This document shows positions 20,007 through 28,604 of a stretch of 64,000 bases of DNA, piece by piece (within the stretch, counting starts at the first letter, position 1; every line of letters starts with the position of its first letter). This DNA is from Pseudomonadales bacterium (GTDB taxonomy: Bacteria > Pseudomonadota > Gammaproteobacteria > Pseudomonadales > JAHRWD01): positions 1 to 64,000 of the forward strand of contig JARGPR010000012.1 in NCBI GenBank assembly GCA_029210125.1, given 5' to 3'. The position numbers were made by a program, and so were the translations under genes. The notes below the pieces were generated by a model. It did not search any database, was not told where the DNA came from, and saw only the letters and a list, made by a program, of their open reading frames with translations.

Positions 20007-20030
20007 GTGATCGGTATGCCATTGTTTTGA
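20007..20030 (+). other. Possible seven-codon leader ORF upstream of the 7TMR gene
   Basis: A strong Shine-Dalgarno (AGGAGGG, 19996-20002) is followed by GTG and six further codons (MIGMPLF) and a TGA stop, in the same frame as the gene starting at 20040. The large gene has no ribosome-binding site of its own. Either it is a leader peptide with re-initiation, or the stop separates an ancestral start from the gene. Confidence 0.35.
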
Positions 20031-20039
20031 CTAAATTTT

Positions 20040-22946
20040 ATGCCTGTTCAAGAGTCCCGCGAAATAGTTACTGATCATTGGGGGGAATTGTTGCTCGTTT
20101 TTTTGTTATACAGCTTGATTAATCTACAGGCCGCGGTGCCCAGCCTTGTCGTAGAGCAAAGTGATTTTAGCGCTGATCTGTCGCCATATGTCGAGGTCTA
20201 CGAAGACCCGTCCGCGAGCCTGACGGTATCCGAGGTGAGCGAAAAGTATAAGTCTGGGCAATTTTTCAGACCAGAAAACGGTCGTCTGTCCTTTGGTTTG
20301 AGTTCGTCTACCTATTGGTTTCGTTTTGCAGTAGATGCAAGAATTCAGAGTGATTATCCAATGCTGCTGGATGTGGGCAACCGGTTACTTCAAAAGGCGC
20401 AATTATATAAAGTTAAGCAAGGCGAACAGACTACATTCCAAATGATGAAGGGCCCACCCGCCGGGCGCAACGTTGCCTTTGGGTTGGACCCAATCCGTGC
20501 GCCGACTACTTACTATATTGAAGTTCGCAGTGATGCGCCTCTTCGCACGCCTCTCACTTTGAGTTCGCCAGCTCAATATCGCAGCAAAATCATCGCAGAG
20601 TATCTGGTGCTGGGGGTGTTCTACGGTATATGTTTTGGGTTGGGGATCTTTAACCTCTTCCTGTATCTGTCTACCCGTGAAAAGAGCTATTTAAGTTACG
20701 TTCTGTTTGTGGCTAGTACCTTTGCCTACAATTTGACGGTTGATGGATTTGTCACTATCAAGTGGCTGGATGCGCGATTTACTGTGGTCACGTTGATTGC
20801 CTTACAAGTGAGTGCAATTGCGCAGTTGGTCAGAAATTTCTTTGAACTTCACAGTCAAGACCCCTGGCTAGACCACCTGTGTAGAGCCACCTCTATCGGT
20901 GCGTTGTTAATGATACCGTTGGCATGGGTTTTTGGCGCGGATGCCTTTATCGGGCCGGTCCATATTTTCCTTCTTCCGGCTGGTCTGTTGTTATTGTTGG
21001 TAAGCCTAAAGCGGCTTAGGGCTGGCTTTAAACCGGCTATTTACTTTCTGGTAGCGTGGTTAGGCCTGATCGCTATTGTTATTGCTTTAACCCTTGATGT
21101 TCTGGGAGTTATTAGTTTTGAGTACTCTGCCTATGGATTAAAGATAGGTATTTTGTCGCAGCTTCTACTGTTCTCGTTCGCTTTAGGAGGGCGCCTGAAT
21201 GATTTAAATAAAACCCTGGGGGGGGAGATAAAGCAACGAACAGCGAACGAACTAGCACTACGGGAAAGTGAAAAACGCTGGAGAGGCCTTAGTGAAGCAG
21301 CATTTGAAGGGATTCTGATTTTTGAGAATGGAGTGATCAAAGAAATTAACCACTCTATGCGAGATATGATAGGTGGTTTTTCGGCTTCTCTGATCGGCAG
21401 TGATGGTGTGCAATTATTGGCGCCAGAGTGTGTGACTACTGCTCAAGACTGGGTTGCAGCCGGTGCTTCTGAACCGATAGAGCTGCAATTGCGCCGGCAG
21501 GATGGAACTCAGTTTTACGTAGAGCTGAATATACGCACCGACCTAGCGGATGGAGAAGGTGGGGCTGGTATACAGGTAGTAGTGGTTCGAGATGTCACGC
21601 AACAAAAATCCCATGAAGATAAGTTGAGGAAAATGGCTCAATACGACGCACTGACCAGCTTGCCAAATAGAGTGCTGTTTAATGAAAGGCTGGGTCACGC
21701 AGTCACTGCCGCTAAGCGAAAGGACAAACAACATGCGGTACTGTTTATCGATCTGGATCGTTTCAAAAACGTTAATGACTCTTTGGGTCATTCGGTTGGG
21801 GATGAGCTCCTGGTAGAGGTTGCACAGCGGCTGGAATATGGGACTCGCCCGGAAGATACGGTGGCGCGTCTTGGCGGTGATGAATTTGCAATATTGCTGG
21901 AAGATATTGATGCACCGCGGGTCGCCGCAAAGGTGGCTCAAAAAATTATTGATCAGCTTATGGAACCCGTGTCGGTTGCCGGACATCAGCTTGTTACGAC
22001 CCCAAGCATTGGGATAGCGCTCTACCCTGATAATGGGACTGGTGTTGGGGGGCTCCTTCGAAATGCCGACACCGCGATGTACCGCGCCAAAGCTAATGGT
22101 CGCAACTGTTACCAGTTCTTTACACGGGATATGGATAACCAGATGTTGCAAAGGCTGAAGCTTGAATCCGATATACGGCATGCGCTTCAATTCCGCCAGT
22201 TTATTTTGCACTTTCAGCCGCAAATCTGCTTTCGTTCAGGGCAGGTGATTGGTGCCGAAGCGCTGGTACGTTGGGATGCAGGACTGAATGGAATACGATT
22301 TCCCGGTGAATTTATTGGTGTGGCTGAAGAGACAGGGTTGATAGTGCCCCTTGGTGAGCAGGTTATAGAAATGGCCTGTGAACAACTGGCGTTGTGGAAT
22401 CGACAAGGAATACATTTGCCCCATTTGGCGATTAACCTCTCAAGTAAGCAATTTTGCTACGCGAATATCATTCCGTCGATTGAGGCAATCTTGGAGCGGA
22501 CCGGTGTGCCGGGAAACCAACTACTCCTTGAAATTACCGAAGCTGCCATGATGGATGATGAAAAACGCGCCATTGGTGTGATGAACAAGCTTAAGGGTAT
22601 GGGAATCCAGCTGGCGATTGACGATTTTGGTACGGGTTATTCTTCTCTTAGTTATTTGAAAAATTTTCCCCTGGATGAACTGAAAATCGATCGATCATTT
22701 ATTCATGAAATGGTCGAAAATGAAGCAGATCGTCGTATCGTGGCATCTATTGTTGACCTTGCAAAACACCTTGATTTACGGGTTATCGCCGAAGGTATTG
22801 AAACGTTGAGCCAGGCAGAACTGCTCTCATCCATGAATTGTGAAAATATGCAGGGATACCTGTTTTCGAGGCCGATAGCCCCTGACCAATTTACCGAGCT
22901 CGTGCAGGAGCGCCGAGCGGATCATGAGAGCAGGCAATCGTCCTAG
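20040..22946 (+). CDS. 7TMR-DISM receptor with PAS, GGDEF and EAL domains
   Basis: This 968-aa membrane receptor controls c-di-GMP. A hydrophobic N-terminus (signal or anchor) precedes a periplasmic 7TMR-DISMED2 domain at about 45-180 (SSTYWFRFAV, PTTYYIEV). Seven membrane helices follow at about 185-385, then a short coiled coil, PAS at about 405-525, GGDEF at about 530-695 with an intact GGDEF, and EAL at about 705-955 with EALVRW, EITE, DDFGTG and AEGIE. Both catalytic domains look competent. The periplasmic domain family binds carbohydrate-like or other small ligands. The start is weak: no Shine-Dalgarno precedes the ATG. Confidence 0.9.
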   Translation: MPVQESREIVTDHWGELLLVFLLYSLINLQAAVPSLVVEQSDFSADLSPYVEVYEDPSASLTVSEVSEKYKSGQFFRPENGRLSFGLSSSTYWFRFAVDARIQSDYPMLLDVGNRLLQKAQLYKVKQGEQTTFQMMKGPPAGRNVAFGLDPIRAPTTYYIEVRSDAPLRTPLTLSSPAQYRSKIIAEYLVLGVFYGICFGLGIFNLFLYLSTREKSYLSYVLFVASTFAYNLTVDGFVTIKWLDARFTVVTLIALQVSAIAQLVRNFFELHSQDPWLDHLCRATSIGALLMIPLAWVFGADAFIGPVHIFLLPAGLLLLLVSLKRLRAGFKPAIYFLVAWLGLIAIVIALTLDVLGVISFEYSAYGLKIGILSQLLLFSFALGGRLNDLNKTLGGEIKQRTANELALRESEKRWRGLSEAAFEGILIFENGVIKEINHSMRDMIGGFSASLIGSDGVQLLAPECVTTAQDWVAAGASEPIELQLRRQDGTQFYVELNIRTDLADGEGGAGIQVVVVRDVTQQKSHEDKLRKMAQYDALTSLPNRVLFNERLGHAVTAAKRKDKQHAVLFIDLDRFKNVNDSLGHSVGDELLVEVAQRLEYGTRPEDTVARLGGDEFAILLEDIDAPRVAAKVAQKIIDQLMEPVSVAGHQLVTTPSIGIALYPDNGTGVGGLLRNADTAMYRAKANGRNCYQFFTRDMDNQMLQRLKLESDIRHALQFRQFILHFQPQICFRSGQVIGAEALVRWDAGLNGIRFPGEFIGVAEETGLIVPLGEQVIEMACEQLALWNRQGIHLPHLAINLSSKQFCYANIIPSIEAILERTGVPGNQLLLEITEAAMMDDEKRAIGVMNKLKGMGIQLAIDDFGTGYSSLSYLKNFPLDELKIDRSFIHEMVENEADRRIVASIVDLAKHLDLRVIAEGIETLSQAELLSSMNCENMQGYLFSRPIAPDQFTELVQERRADHESRQSS

Positions 22947-23036
22947 CCGAGGAGATCATGGCTACTGTTGTTACCGCAGTGTTCCCACCGATAGCTATCT
23001 GCTAACCTGTGCACTTTTTGATGCTTGCAGGCCTAA

Positions 23037-23561
23037 ATGAGTTCTCCTACCTCTTCCAAATCTACGACCGATCCTACATCCAAACCCAATTCATCTGAAT
23101 ATCCGCGGGCTGCGGGTCTTTTTCGACGGCTGGCCGCGATGCTCTATGACGGCTTGTTGGTTACGGGAATTATGTTGTTTGGTACCTTGCTTGTAATTTT
23201 GGTGAAGTCAGCCATTGTTGGAGGAGAGGTTCAGGCTTTACCCAGTGCCGGAGTCGCAGGATGGCTTTTTCAGGGGTATTTGGTTGCGATTCTATTTGGG
23301 TTTTTTATTCTGTTTTGGATTCGCTCAGGACGAACGCTTGGTATGCAGGTTTGGCACCTTCATATCGAAGATGAGCAGGGTGGGCCGATTACGGTTCAAC
23401 AGGCTTTCAAACGTTTACTGGGCGCTCTGTTGTCAGCATCGGTTCTTGGCCTGGGTTATCTATGGATCCTGTTCGATACTGATCGGTGCGCGTGGCATGA
23501 CCGCTTGTCGGGGACTCGTATTAAATGGGTTCCGAAGAAGAAAAAGCCTAAGGGGAAATAG
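23037..23561 (+). CDS. RDD family membrane protein
   Basis: This is a 174-aa protein with the RDD pattern: AAGLFRRLAAMLYDGLLV (Arg and Asp in the first membrane helix), a second helix, GRTLGMQVWHLHI, and a last helix ending FDTDRCAWHDRLSGTRIKWV. RDD proteins are small integral membrane proteins, some proposed as transporters or ion exchangers; function here is unknown. The N-terminal 22 residues are Ser/Thr-rich and the C-terminus is Lys-rich. It converges on lptG with a 39-bp gap. Confidence 0.88.
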   Translation: MSSPTSSKSTTDPTSKPNSSEYPRAAGLFRRLAAMLYDGLLVTGIMLFGTLLVILVKSAIVGGEVQALPSAGVAGWLFQGYLVAILFGFFILFWIRSGRTLGMQVWHLHIEDEQGGPITVQQAFKRLLGALLSASVLGLGYLWILFDTDRCAWHDRLSGTRIKWVPKKKKPKGK

Positions 23562-23600
23562 ATATCGAGCTTTCTCAGGCTTGATACTGGCATGGTGCGA

Positions 23601-24665
23601 CTAGCGCGCTCGCTTTAAGACCCTCAGTCCAATGATTAGCGCTAGTGCAGGTGGTATCAGAACAGCGATGAGCGGCGGGAAACCAAATACGCCGCTGGCC
23701 GGCCCTAATAAATTCTGCGCAATCATAAATATCAGACCGGTAATTACCCCGGATAAAATTCGAAGACCTATATTCACTTCCCGAAGCGGGCCAAAAACAA
23801 AGGATATTCCCAGTACTATCAACGCAATGATAGACACTGGCTGCAATGTTTTCGTCCAGAATGCCAAATCATATTCGGAGGTGTTTACACCCTGTTGCTC
23901 CAGGTACTGGGTATAGCGATACAGCGCTGAAATGGACAATCGATCAGGGTCCATGATCACCAAGCTGACGGTGTCGGGAGTAAGCTCTGTTTTCCATGGC
24001 TGGCTTTCACGCTGCTGATGGGATACCTGTGTGCGACTAAAATTGGTCGTGGCGACATCGTACAGGGTCCACTGCCCATTTTCGTAGCGCGCAGTTTCGG
24101 CCACGGATATCGATTCCATCTGTAGGGATTGATTAAGCTGGTAACGGGTAATCTGGTTCAGTTCACCATTGGGCTGAACCGCCAAAACGTGCAAAAATTG
24201 ACCGCCTTCGCGTTGCCAAAAACCGTATTGATTTGCGGTATTCGTCATTTTTCCCAGGGCGATAGCGCGCTGGCTTTGAGCATTTTTTTCCATAACAGGC
24301 GCAATGAATTCGCCCAAAATAAAACCGCCGATAACAAGTACCAGGCCGGGCTGTATTACCAGCCTTATGAGCCTTGCCATTGACAGGCCCGCAGATCGCA
24401 GCGCTGTTAGCTCGTGGCTGCTGGCCAAACTTCCAAGCCCCATCAAGCAGCCGATCAAACAGCAAAAAGGCAGCAGTTCGTATATGCGCCGTGGCAGTAT
24501 TCCGAGCATGTACAGGCTGATTTGGGGTAGTGTATAGTGGGTGGAAACATCCTCAAGCTCTGCAAGAAAGGCGAACACAAAATCCAGCCCACCGATCACC
24601 AACAGCACTATAAAGATAGCGCCGATCAACTGTTTAAATAGATAACGGTCGATAATTGAAAACAT
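23601..24665 (-). CDS. lptG: LptG, lipopolysaccharide export permease subunit
   Basis: LptG pairs with LptF and the ATPase LptB to extract lipopolysaccharide from the inner membrane into the Lpt bridge. The 354-aa protein begins MFSIIDRYLFKQL and has six membrane helices, three on each side of a periplasmic beta-jellyroll domain (about 100-260). SLASSHELTALRSAGLS is the cytoplasmic coupling helix that contacts LptB. It follows lptF with a 3-bp gap, the normal operon. Confidence 0.95.
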   Translation of the reverse strand: MFSIIDRYLFKQLIGAIFIVLLVIGGLDFVFAFLAELEDVSTHYTLPQISLYMLGILPRRIYELLPFCCLIGCLMGLGSLASSHELTALRSAGLSMARLIRLVIQPGLVLVIGGFILGEFIAPVMEKNAQSQRAIALGKMTNTANQYGFWQREGGQFLHVLAVQPNGELNQITRYQLNQSLQMESISVAETARYENGQWTLYDVATTNFSRTQVSHQQRESQPWKTELTPDTVSLVIMDPDRLSISALYRYTQYLEQQGVNTSEYDLAFWTKTLQPVSIIALIVLGISFVFGPLREVNIGLRILSGVITGLIFMIAQNLLGPASGVFGFPPLIAVLIPPALALIIGLRVLKRAR

Positions 24666-24668
24666 CGC

Positions 24669-25808
24669 TTAATCGACTTCCGTTACTTTGTCTTGAACTG
24701 CTTTAGTTTGAATAGAGAGCGATCTGAATTTCTTGTTCAGTGTGGGCCCAAAATAGAGCGCAAGCCCGGTTCCGATAAATAATAGATGCACTAACCAAAT
24801 ACCGGGGTATGGATTCAAATCACCTTTTTCAACGGCGCTACGGCCGGAAGAAAGCAGAACGACATAGGATAGATAGAGAATGATCGCGGGTAATATTCGC
24901 GTGAAGCGACCTTGCCGTGGATTTATTTTGCTCAGTGGGAAAGCTATCAAGCAAATAATAGGTGCGATGAGCAGTAGTGATAATCGCCAATGCAGTAGCG
25001 CAATATCCTGAATCTGAGCGGATTGAATAAGTTGTTGGGTTGATAGTGCATCACGTTTGCTGCTGATGAACTCGGAGCTTGCCTCACTATACTTATGATT
25101 CAATGTCCCGAATTCAGTTAAACGGTAGTCCAGTCGCCCGGATTTACCCTGTAATTGAAAACCATTGTGCATGGTCAGGTAGCGGGTATTGCTCTTTTCT
25201 TCGGTGAAAAAATTGCCGCTCTGGGCAGTGGTCAGGGTTGTGGTGGGCAATATGTCGGAATCGGTAATGTTGCTGGTTTGAGAGATGAAAATATTACCGA
25301 AACCGCTTTGGCCAGGTTCCGGGGGTTCAATGTATATCACCGCACCTTGACCTTTTTGTTGGTGAAATTGACCGGGTGTCAGGCTATCGATCGACTGATC
25401 CGATTGCTGCTGAAATAACGCTTCAACGTGTTGAGCGCCCCATGGGCTGATTAAAAGCGTGATCAGCCCAACGATCGAGGCCACTCCGCAGGCACAAGCG
25501 AAGGCGAGGCTAAACATTCGATGCGGACTGATTCCGCAGGCGCTTAATACGGTCATTTCATTGTCGGTGTACAGGCGGCCATACACCATCAATAAAGCAA
25601 TAAAAAACGATAGCGGTAGTACCAGCTCCAGGAATCCAGGGAATCGGTACGCCATGACCGGAAACAAAATATCAGCGGCGAGTTTCCCCGCTGCCGCATC
25701 CGCAAGGTAGAGACTAAAACGACTGCTCATAATGATCAGCAGCAATACCGTAGCGACTCCGGCTGTCGTAGCTAACAGTTGTTTCAATATATAACGGGAT
25801 AGAATCAA
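24669..25808 (-). CDS. lptF: LptF, lipopolysaccharide export permease subunit
   Basis: LptF is the partner of LptG in the LptB2FG exporter. The 379-aa protein begins with the typical ILSRYILKQL helix, has YTDNEMTVLSACGIS as coupling helix, a periplasmic jellyroll and three C-terminal helices. The frame starts with TTG with no stronger start nearby. Its C-terminal extension of about 25 residues (SIQTKAVQDKVTEVD) is polar. It is divergent from pepA, and the spacer carries a long inverted repeat. Confidence 0.94.
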   Translation of the reverse strand: MILSRYILKQLLATTAGVATVLLLIIMSSRFSLYLADAAAGKLAADILFPVMAYRFPGFLELVLPLSFFIALLMVYGRLYTDNEMTVLSACGISPHRMFSLAFACACGVASIVGLITLLISPWGAQHVEALFQQQSDQSIDSLTPGQFHQQKGQGAVIYIEPPEPGQSGFGNIFISQTSNITDSDILPTTTLTTAQSGNFFTEEKSNTRYLTMHNGFQLQGKSGRLDYRLTEFGTLNHKYSEASSEFISSKRDALSTQQLIQSAQIQDIALLHWRLSLLLIAPIICLIAFPLSKINPRQGRFTRILPAIILYLSYVVLLSSGRSAVEKGDLNPYPGIWLVHLLFIGTGLALYFGPTLNKKFRSLSIQTKAVQDKVTEVD

Positions 25809-26142
25809 TGTTTTACACAGTATGGCAAGTGCACTTATGCGGTTAGTCTGCTAGGTGCTGAAAGTAAATGGGTGGAATAACCTTCGCGGTTATTGAGGCG
25901 ACGGTCGATTTTAAACCAGTATTTGAATCGATCAGCACGATTTGCGGAAAGCGGCCATTCGATGGTTCAAATACCGGTTTATGCGGTGCTGACAGCCAAA
26001 CCTCGCAAATAATAAGGTACAATTTCAGGATTGCACAGTAATTCCTTTATTAGGCGTAAAAATGCGGCGCTGCCTTTGATGTTGCAGTGATTGTATAGAT
26101 AGTAAAAAGTCATCTCCAAAAGACCATAACAAGAGAACCCTT
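25809..26142. other. Divergent lptF/pepA intergenic region
   Basis: This is 334 bp without a convincing gene. It must hold the promoters for lptF (minus) and pepA (plus). The notable content is the interlocked inverted repeat at 25912-25992 described separately. An AGAGA before the pepA ATG is the only clear ribosome-binding signal. Confidence 0.6.
25912..25992. repeat. Interlocking long inverted repeats between lptF and pepA
   Basis: Arm A, TAAACCAGTATTTGAA (25912-25927), is complementary at 15 of 16 positions to A', TTCAAATACCGGTTTA (25966-25981). Inside the 38-base loop lies TCAGCAC (25932-25938), complementary to GTGCTGA (25986-25992) beyond A'. The order A-B-A'-B' permits a pseudoknot or two alternative hairpins in RNA from either strand. 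Confidence 0.7.
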
Positions 26143-27627
26143 ATGAAATATATTGTTTCGACTGGCGCATTGCTGAAAGTTAAAACTGACTGGCTCGTTA
26201 TTGCAGTGCCATCCACTCAAAAAATCAGCGGTTTGGTTGGGCTAGAAGAGAATGGTCAACAAATGATTAAAGGTGCGCTGGCTACCGGCGATTTAAAGGA
26301 AGAAGTAGGTAGTACGTTAGTGTTGCGGATGGTTCCGGGCCTGCAGGCAAAGCGCCTAATGCTGGTTTCTAGCGGTGAAAAAGACCAACTCAGCGAAAAA
26401 AACTTCCGAACCCTCTATTCCGCAATATTGACTGGCCTGCGGGCCAGCACAGCCAAGTCTGCAACCATATCACTCGAGGAGATTGCGGTTGAGGGGAAAT
26501 CGCTCGATTGGTTATGTAAACAAATGGTCGTCAATGGCGAATACAGCGCCTATCAATACGACACCACCAAAAAACAGCCCGCCGGACCTGTACTTCGACA
26601 GATTACTTTTTTGGCCGGCAACCGCAAACAGATCAGCACAGCTCAGCGCGCTGTTGATGAAGGGCTTGCGATTGCAAATGGTGTTACCTGTGCGCGTCAG
26701 CTGGGTAACTTGCCTGGAAATATTTGCACCCCGGGGTTTCTGGCTAAAAACGCCCGTGCGCTGGCCCGAAAAAGCCCTAAATTAACCGTTAAAATCATCG
26801 ACGAAAAGGAGATGAAGCTACTAAAAATGGGTTCTTTCCTGTCGGTAAGTGCAGGATCCGCAGAACCCGCCAAACTGATCATATTTGAATACAAAGGTGC
26901 AGCTAAAACTGAGAAGCCCCACGCACTCGTGGGCAAAGGCGTAACCTTTGATTCGGGCGGCATCAGCCTGAAACCCGGCGCTGGCATGGATGAAATGAAA
27001 TTTGATATGTGCGGCGCTGCCAGCGTATTTGGCGCAATGACCTCTCTGATTGAGCTGGCCCCCAAAATGAATGTAGTGGGTATTGTTGGTGCGGTTGAGA
27101 ATATGCCTAGCAGCACCGCAACGAAACCTGGTGACGTGGTTACCAGTATGTCGGGAAAGACGATTGAAGTGTTGAACACCGATGCCGAGGGTCGCCTGGT
27201 TCTTTGTGATCTACTGACCTACGTCGAGCGTTTTAAACCACAATCGGTGATCGATATTGCAACCCTGACAGGAGCTTGCGTGGTTGCATTAGGTGGTCCT
27301 GCTACCGGTATGTTCGCTAATGATGAAGCTCTGGCCGAGCAATTAAACGTATCTGGAGAAGCTAGCGGTGACCGGGTGTGGCGTTTGCCGCTGTGGGATG
27401 ATTATCAGGAGTCACTGAATAGCCCCTTTGCAGATATTGCTAACGTGGGTGGGCGTGCTGCGGGCAGTATCACCGCAGCCTGTTTTCTTTCTCGTTTTAC
27501 TGAAGACTACCGATGGGCACATTTGGATATCGCTGGCAGTGCCTGGATCAGTGGCGGCATGAAAAAAGGTTCTACCGGCAGGCCGGTGGGATTGTTGGTC
27601 GATTATTTGTTGGCCCAGGCCGGTTAA
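26143..27627 (+). CDS. pepA: PepA, leucyl aminopeptidase (M17)
   Basis: PepA is a hexameric two-metal aminopeptidase; in E. coli it also binds DNA at cer and at the carAB promoter. The 494-aa protein has the catalytic C-terminal domain with GKGVTFDSGGISLKPG, MKFDMCGAASV, VENMPSSTATKPGDV and the M17 signature NTDAEGRLVL near residue 345. The N-terminal macro-like domain is less conserved. holC starts 13 bp downstream. The order pepA-holC-(small gene)-valS matches pseudomonads. Confidence 0.96.
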   Translation: MKYIVSTGALLKVKTDWLVIAVPSTQKISGLVGLEENGQQMIKGALATGDLKEEVGSTLVLRMVPGLQAKRLMLVSSGEKDQLSEKNFRTLYSAILTGLRASTAKSATISLEEIAVEGKSLDWLCKQMVVNGEYSAYQYDTTKKQPAGPVLRQITFLAGNRKQISTAQRAVDEGLAIANGVTCARQLGNLPGNICTPGFLAKNARALARKSPKLTVKIIDEKEMKLLKMGSFLSVSAGSAEPAKLIIFEYKGAAKTEKPHALVGKGVTFDSGGISLKPGAGMDEMKFDMCGAASVFGAMTSLIELAPKMNVVGIVGAVENMPSSTATKPGDVVTSMSGKTIEVLNTDAEGRLVLCDLLTYVERFKPQSVIDIATLTGACVVALGGPATGMFANDEALAEQLNVSGEASGDRVWRLPLWDDYQESLNSPFADIANVGGRAAGSITAACFLSRFTEDYRWAHLDIAGSAWISGGMKKGSTGRPVGLLVDYLLAQAG

Positions 27628-27640
27628 ACGCAGTCATAAT

Positions 27641-28063
27641 ATGGAGCGAGTTGACTTTTATCTGGTTGCGGAAAACCTCAACCCTCACCAATTTGCATGC
27701 CGTTTGGTGAACAAGGCGTTTAACTCAGGGCTAACCGTTCGTATTGAGCTGGATACCGCTGAGCAAGCACAGCAACTGGATAAATTGTTATGGGAGTTTC
27801 TGCCCGATTGCTTTATCCCGCACGATATTGGTGTGGATGAACCTGATTCCCTGCCTTTTATTCAGGTGGCGGATCTGCAACGTTTGTCCTCGCCAGCAGA
27901 AATGCTATTGAATCTTTCGTCGACAGTACCGGAGCAGCTTGAAAGATATCAACGTATTGCCGAAATAGTGCCGGATAATCCAATCGATCGACAACCCATG
28001 CGAGACCGATTTCGTCATTATAGAAATCTGGGGTGCACGCCTGATTATCATCCGATTAACTGA
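27641..28063 (+). CDS. holC: HolC, DNA polymerase III chi subunit
   Basis: Chi links the clamp-loader complex to single-stranded DNA-binding protein. The 140-aa protein begins VDFYLVAENL, with CRLVNKAFNSGLTVRI and LWEFLPDCFIPHDI as the chi pattern, and ends with the conserved RFRHYRNLGC. It lies between pepA and a small gene leading to valS, as in many gammaproteobacteria. Confidence 0.92.
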   Translation: MERVDFYLVAENLNPHQFACRLVNKAFNSGLTVRIELDTAEQAQQLDKLLWEFLPDCFIPHDIGVDEPDSLPFIQVADLQRLSSPAEMLLNLSSTVPEQLERYQRIAEIVPDNPIDRQPMRDRFRHYRNLGCTPDYHPIN

Positions 28064-28072
28064 GAGACTAAA

Positions 28073-28537
28073 ATGAGCGACGATCAAGAGCATAAGATCA
28101 AAAAAAACCTGATTGAGGAGCTCGAATCCCTCCATAAGGCACTTGGTTCGGCGACAGAAAACCCCAGAGCTTTGGATGCTGGAGCAGGCGCAAGAGAATG
28201 TACCGATGAATATGCAATTCCTATACTGGTTGATGTCATCCGTTGTGTTAGTGCAGATATGGCGGACGGGGACATCAAAGATAACCGTACCAACATAGAT
28301 CAAAATATTGATCCCGTATCGACGATTTACCAGCAAGCATTAACCCCCCGAGAGGAACTAAGCGATCGTAAATTTGATATCTCAACGATCCCCACCTTAT
28401 ATCCGGAACAGTATGAACAAAACAGCCGGATTGATGAACTGGTGGACGAGTTAGTTGCGGAGTATTTGCCAGCCCTTGAGCATAGGTTACGGACAAAGCT
28501 TCGACAGCGGTTTGCAACACAGAATAAGACCCATTAG
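28073..28537 (+). CDS. Conserved-position hypothetical protein between holC and valS
   Basis: This is a 154-aa acidic soluble protein with no recognised domain. Residues 1-30 are helical and charged (IEELESLHKAL). A middle segment reads AIPILVDVI, and the C-terminal third (RIDELVDELVAEYLPALEHRLRTKLRQ) is predicted helical. A gene of unknown function occupies the same position between holC and valS in pseudomonads, as far as I recall. The start ATG is 9 bp after the holC stop, so it is in the same transcript. A helper of the polymerase complex or of ValRS is possible but unproven. Confidence 0.7.
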   Translation: MSDDQEHKIKKNLIEELESLHKALGSATENPRALDAGAGARECTDEYAIPILVDVIRCVSADMADGDIKDNRTNIDQNIDPVSTIYQQALTPREELSDRKFDISTIPTLYPEQYEQNSRIDELVDELVAEYLPALEHRLRTKLRQRFATQNKTH

Positions 28538-28604
28538 CGCTAGCGATACAAAATTTTTTAGTAAAATATAACCAACGAACAACCTCAGGACGCAAGCAGT
28601 ATTA

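Noticed and set aside
25912-25992. Degenerate tRNA, because GGTTCAAAT resembles a T loop
   Set aside because: The flanking bases do not form a T stem and no acceptor or anticodon stem can be drawn.
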